DNA from: CAYSYM01 sp964435115
GTDB taxonomy: Bacteria; Chloroflexota; UBA6077; CF-72
Assembly (NCBI GenBank): GCA_964435115.1
Contig: CAYSYM010000005.1
Coordinates: 53,843 to 117,842 of the forward strand
Direction of reading: 5' to 3'
Length of the DNA: 64,000 nucleotides
The notes beneath the pieces are model-generated. The model saw only the letters and a program-made list of their open reading frames with translations, searched no databases and was not told where the DNA came from. Positions 61,209 through 64,000 of this stretch are shown piece after piece. A program made the position numbers and the translations under genes. The stretch's first letter is position 1; each line of letters starts with the position of its first letter.

Positions 61209-61517
61209 CTAGGCCCCCCGGGGCTGGATCTCGTCGATGCGCGCCCGCACCGCCTGCTTCTCCGCTGCGTCGCCCCGGCACCAGCGGGCGTCCAGCTCGA
61301 TGAACTCCCGCCACTCGTCCGGCACGGCGCTCTCGTGGAAGATGGCGCTCACCGGGCACTCGGGCTCGCACGCCCCGCACTCGATGCACTCGTCGGGGTG
61401 GATATAGAGCTTCCGATCGACGTCATCCGACTCGAGGTAGATGCAGGAGACGGGGCAGACGTCGACGCACGACTTGTCTTTCACGTCGATGCATGGCTGG
61501 GTGATCACGTAGGTCAT
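61209..61517 (-). CDS. fdxA: seven-iron-type ferredoxin (FdxA-like)
   Basis: A protein of 102 residues. The first cluster segment is CIDVKDKSCVDVCPVSCI and the second CIECGACEPECPVSAI, the spacing of 3Fe-4S/4Fe-4S ferredoxins, with the usual acidic C-terminal extension (PDEWREFIELDARW). It carries electrons for reductive or oxygenase reactions. GAGGAGG lies 4 nt before the ATG. The ATG overlaps the DUF488 stop (ATGA), so the two genes are coupled. Confidence 0.95.
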   Translation of the reverse strand: MTYVITQPCIDVKDKSCVDVCPVSCIYLESDDVDRKLYIHPDECIECGACEPECPVSAIFHESAVPDEWREFIELDARWCRGDAAEKQAVRARIDEIQPRGA

Positions 61518-61894
61518 GGGTCCTCCTCTCGCGCCGGGGGGACGTCGCGCAATCGGGCCTCGAGGTAGGCCTGCAGCGCCACGGCGCTGTTGCGTTCTAG
61601 GTCGCGGGTGCTGAAGAGCAGGGTCACCGGCCCCTGTCGCGCTGCCCGCAGGATGGGTGCCCAGCTCTCAGGCCGCGCGTCCAGCTCCGCCGTGTAGCGG
61701 CGTCGGAACTCCTCCCACTGCGCCGGATCGTGGCCGAACCAGCGCCGGAGCCCATCGCTCGGGGCCACCTCTTTCAGCCACCCGTCCAGCGCCAGCACGC
61801 GCTTCCGCACCCCGCGCGGCCAGAGCCGCTCGACCAGGAAGCGCTTCCCATCCAGCGGGTCGGGCGGCTCATACACCCGCTTGACCCTGATCAT
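61514..61894 (-). CDS. DUF488 family protein (YeaO-like)
   Basis: A protein of 126 residues beginning MIRVKRVYEPPDPLDGKRFL. The family blocks VERLWPRGVRKRVLALDGWL, LRRWFGHDPAQWEEFRRRY and VTLLFSTRDLERNSAVAL are complete. The function of the family is unknown; it is found in many bacteria and has been linked to stress conditions. ATG 61894 fits the family start; a GTG at 61912 is in frame. It is coupled to the ferredoxin gene downstream. Confidence 0.88.
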   Translation of the reverse strand: MIRVKRVYEPPDPLDGKRFLVERLWPRGVRKRVLALDGWLKEVAPSDGLRRWFGHDPAQWEEFRRRYTAELDARPESWAPILRAARQGPVTLLFSTRDLERNSAVALQAYLEARLRDVPPAREEDP

Positions 61895-61948
61895 CGCCCT
61901 CTCCGTCCCCACGCACCGTCCCCCCGGTCCACGCGCTGTCCGCGTCGT

Positions 61949-62875
61949 TCACGCCGGTAGGTAGCCGGTGTCGGCCAGCCGGTCGAGCAGCAGGTGCAAG
62001 TAGACCAGGCCACCGTACGGCCGCCAGGGCGCGAGCGCGCGCTGAACGCCGGCGTGGTCCAGCGGGGCTCCCTGCCCGAGCCACCGTTCCAAGCTGGCGC
62101 GGGCGCCCACGTCGTCGCCGGGGAACACGTGCAGCCGCCCCAGGCCCCGCAGGAGGACGTACTCCGCGGTCCAGCGCCCCACGCCGTGCAGCTGCTGCAA
62201 CCGGGCGAGCGCGGTGGCGTCGTCCAGCGATGCCAGCTCGTCGAGGACGAGACCGCCCGTGCCGATCGCCCGCGCCAGGCCGACGAGCGCCTGCGCCTTC
62301 TGGCGGCTGAAGCCCAGCCCGCGCAGCGCGTCGGGCTCGAGCGGCGCGAGATCGGTGGGCCGGGGAAACGCGTGCGCCGGGCGCCCATTCGACAGTGCGG
62401 CCGGGCCGCAGGTCTCCACGAGCCTGTTGAGGAGGCGGATCCCCAGCGTGAGCGTGACCTGCTGGCAGGCGATGGCATTGGCGAGCGTCTCGAACAGGGT
62501 GGGAAAGCGCGGCGGCTTCAGACCGCGGAAGCGGGACGCGAGCGGCCCGAGCCGTGGATCGGTCTGCGCCTGCTGGTAGAAGGCGCTCAAGTCGACGGAG
62601 AGACCGAGCGCCCGTTCGAGGATGGCCGTGACGGCCGGGCGCGGGTCGCGTGTGCGGTGCGCGGCGCTCAGCGTGACCTGGAGCCGCGCCGTGTCGGGCG
62701 GTCCCACCTGCCGGACGGCAACGGTCGCGGGTCCACCGCCCAGGGTGAGGGCGCGCCGGTAGGTGGCGCCGTCCCAGCAGTCCACGCAGTTGTCGGGCCG
62801 GCGCCGTAAGGCCCAGACGGTGAGGTCCAGGCGAAACGGGGGCGTCGGCTCGAGCTCGAAGACGAGGCGGTTCAT
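61949..62875 (-). CDS. DNA-3-methyladenine glycosylase II (AlkA-like, HhH-GPD family)
   Basis: A protein of 308 residues. An N-terminal beta domain (about 1-100) is followed by the helix-hairpin-helix: ANAIACQQVTLTLGIRLLNR, LGFSRQKAQALVGLARAI, and LHGVGRWTAEYVLLRGLGRL with the catalytic Asp in FPGDDVGA. It removes alkylated bases from DNA. The end is PWRPYGGLVYLHLLLDRLA, typical of AlkA. It is 54 bp upstream of the DUF488 gene on the same strand. Confidence 0.93.
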   Translation of the reverse strand: MNRLVFELEPTPPFRLDLTVWALRRRPDNCVDCWDGATYRRALTLGGGPATVAVRQVGPPDTARLQVTLSAAHRTRDPRPAVTAILERALGLSVDLSAFYQQAQTDPRLGPLASRFRGLKPPRFPTLFETLANAIACQQVTLTLGIRLLNRLVETCGPAALSNGRPAHAFPRPTDLAPLEPDALRGLGFSRQKAQALVGLARAIGTGGLVLDELASLDDATALARLQQLHGVGRWTAEYVLLRGLGRLHVFPGDDVGARASLERWLGQGAPLDHAGVQRALAPWRPYGGLVYLHLLLDRLADTGYLPA

Positions 62876-62945
62876 GGCTGGCCTGCGCCACGCAACGTGC
62901 CGGAGGAAGCCGCACCGGCTGCCGGGGCGCCCGGCCCGGCGCGCG

Positions 62946-63239
62946 TCACGCTTGCCAGCGCGCGATGGCGACCGCGACCTCGCGGACGGCGATCTCGCGG
63001 ATCAGCCCGGCCTGGGTGTAGGGGTCTCCGGCCACCCACGCTACCACCTCGCCGGGGCTCTCAGCCTGGACGACGAGGAGCGCGCCGTCGACCGGGTCGG
63101 CGAACGCACCGGCCATGACGAGGAGCCCTGCGTCGCGCGCCTGCTCCAGGCGGGCGAGATGGGCCGCGCGGTAGGGCTGGCGGCGCTCGGGCATGTCTGG
63201 GACGTACGTGAAGGTGAGCATGAAGGTCTTCATCGCCAT
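62946..63239 (-). CDS. YCII-related (YciI) domain protein
   Basis: A protein of 97 residues with the YCII layout: MKTFMLTFTYVPDMPERRQP, then YRAAHLARLEQARDAGLLVM, AGAFADPVDGALLVV and the His/Asp-type pocket region in AGDPYTQAGLIREIAVREV. ATG 63239 precedes ATG 63233 by two codons; either may be used. The family has a dimeric ferredoxin-like fold with unclear catalytic roles. It lies 70 bp upstream of the glycosylase gene on the same strand. Confidence 0.85.
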   Translation of the reverse strand: MAMKTFMLTFTYVPDMPERRQPYRAAHLARLEQARDAGLLVMAGAFADPVDGALLVVQAESPGEVVAWVAGDPYTQAGLIREIAVREVAVAIARWQA

Positions 63240-63284
63240 GCTGCCAGGATACGCGGGTGCAGGGGTTCGTGACCCGCCCGTGAG

Positions 63285-63965
63285 ATGGGCGGTTGGACGG
63301 CGGCCACGGCGATCCGGGACCATTCCAGGGTGAGGGTGTTGGGAGCCCAGCCGGGGCCGCTCCAGCGCGCGCTGCCCTGGCTGGTGGCCGTAGGGGTGTT
63401 CCTGCTGCTCGCCAGCGCGACCGTCTGGGTCCGCCAGCAGGAGGCGGCGCGCCGGGTGGCCGAGGCACGCGCCGAGACGGCGGAGGCCGAGCTGGCGGTG
63501 GCCCGGGCGTCGCTGACCGCGCTCACGCAGGCGCAGGCGCTCGCCAGCGCCACGGCCGTCGCGCAAGCGAGCGACCCCACCCAGGCCCTGCGGCGGGCGC
63601 TGGACCTGCTGTTCGCGGCGTACCAGGAGCCGACCGAGGCGCGCCTGAGCGCACTCAACGCCGTCTTCAGCCCGGCCGCGCGGGCCATTGTCCAGCCCGA
63701 AGCCGAGTACCTGATCTCCGGCGGCAGACGCCTGGCCGGGCAGTCGCGCTACTCGCTGACCGTCCTCGGTACCACGCCGGGCGGGCCGGACCGCGTCGAC
63801 GTGCGGACGCGCGAGGAGTGGGTGTACGACGAGCGCGACCAGGCCGACCGGCCAGCCCGGTGCGTGCGCGAGGAAGGTGAGCAGACCTACACGCTGCGCC
63901 GTACGGCGGACGGCTGGTTCGTCGAGGCGATCGAGCTAGGCACCGCGCGACGGTCGGACTGCTGA
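63285..63965 (+). CDS. membrane-anchored protein with coiled coil, unknown function
   Basis: A protein of about 226 residues. One membrane helix (LPWLVAVGVFLLLASATVWV, about residues 30-49) is followed by an Ala/Glu-rich coiled coil (RRVAEARAETAEAELAVARA) and a small C-terminal domain with VRTREEWVYDERD and QTYTLRRTADGWFVEAIEL, which resembles the IMS/ARC6-type or SnoaL-like fold of cell-envelope proteins. It is probably exposed outside with the N-terminus in the cytoplasm. GTG 63330 and GTG 63336 are alternative starts. I do not recognise a specific family. Confidence 0.7.
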   Translation: MGGWTAATAIRDHSRVRVLGAQPGPLQRALPWLVAVGVFLLLASATVWVRQQEAARRVAEARAETAEAELAVARASLTALTQAQALASATAVAQASDPTQALRRALDLLFAAYQEPTEARLSALNAVFSPAARAIVQPEAEYLISGGRRLAGQSRYSLTVLGTTPGGPDRVDVRTREEWVYDERDQADRPARCVREEGEQTYTLRRTADGWFVEAIELGTARRSDC

Positions 63966-64000
63966 GCGCACCTCGTCGCGGAGGCCCGGGCCGCGGCCCG

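Overview
The window is GC-rich bacterial chromosome, and the lineage is most likely Chloroflexota. The evidence for that is the lipoprotein style (a lipobox Cys followed by long Ala/Pro/Thr linkers in three solute-binding proteins), the many NitT/TauT-type and branched-chain-type ABC systems, and the mix of catabolic and housekeeping genes. It is an inference from style; no rRNA or tRNA gene was found to anchor it. I saw no CRISPR array, transposase or prophage gene.

Positions 1 to about 42900 form a long accessory catabolic and transport region made of several short operons. (a) 1-6517, mostly minus strand: the edge of a molybdenum hydroxylase (CoxL-type) gene, a decayed permease fragment, an ACMSD-type amidohydrolase (plus strand), then an operon of TPP enzyme, GntR/FadR regulator, creatininase, cupin and Gfo/Idh/MocA oxidoreductase. 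(b) 6588-9701: a second creatininase and a zinc alcohol dehydrogenase behind a clear TTGACA promoter, facing an isocitrate/isopropylmalate-dehydrogenase-family gene. (c) 9770-14081: a truncated copy of the GntR promoter plus 5' end, a DapA-type aldolase, and a NitT/TauT ABC system. (d) 14144-19150: an MFS transporter, a junction of gene remnants, an alpha/beta hydrolase, an M24-fold protein without metal ligands, and a nitrilase. (e) 19207-26806: a LacI regulator with a palindromic operator, a second NitT/TauT ABC system, a cyclase-family hydrolase and two zinc alcohol dehydrogenases. (f) 26973-31984: an HSL-type esterase and a 2-oxo acid (or acetoin) dehydrogenase E1alpha/E1beta/E2 operon, interrupted by a four-helix-bundle (S23/IVP-type) gene flanked by inverted heptamer arrays. 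(g) 32296-42872: a complete Liv-type ABC transporter followed by MmgE/PrpD, Asp/Glu racemase, a luciferase-like monooxygenase, a flavoprotein and a CitE-like lyase. Together these suggest import and breakdown of small amides, nitriles, cyclic amides or organic acids, but no single substrate can be read from the sequence.

From about 42900 onward the content is more core-like: a soluble sensor kinase, thermonuclease lipoprotein, bifunctional nuclease, TatA, RecF, a TPR lytic transglycosylase, a LiaF-like protein, SDR and quinone reductase, a beta-hydroxyacid dehydrogenase, an FtsW/RodA plus PBP pair, an ATP-grasp plus double-cupin pair, a DUF362 protein, a 7Fe-type ferredoxin, DUF488, AlkA and YCII.

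The most unusual signals are: the heptamer (TGTCGGG/CCCGACA) arrays that bracket the S23-type gene and recur at other gene edges, where they are translated into PDTR-type peptides; the duplicated GntR promoter upstream of a transporter operon; the scars of rearranged genes; and several promoters placed 5-10 bp before the start codon, suggesting leaderless transcripts.
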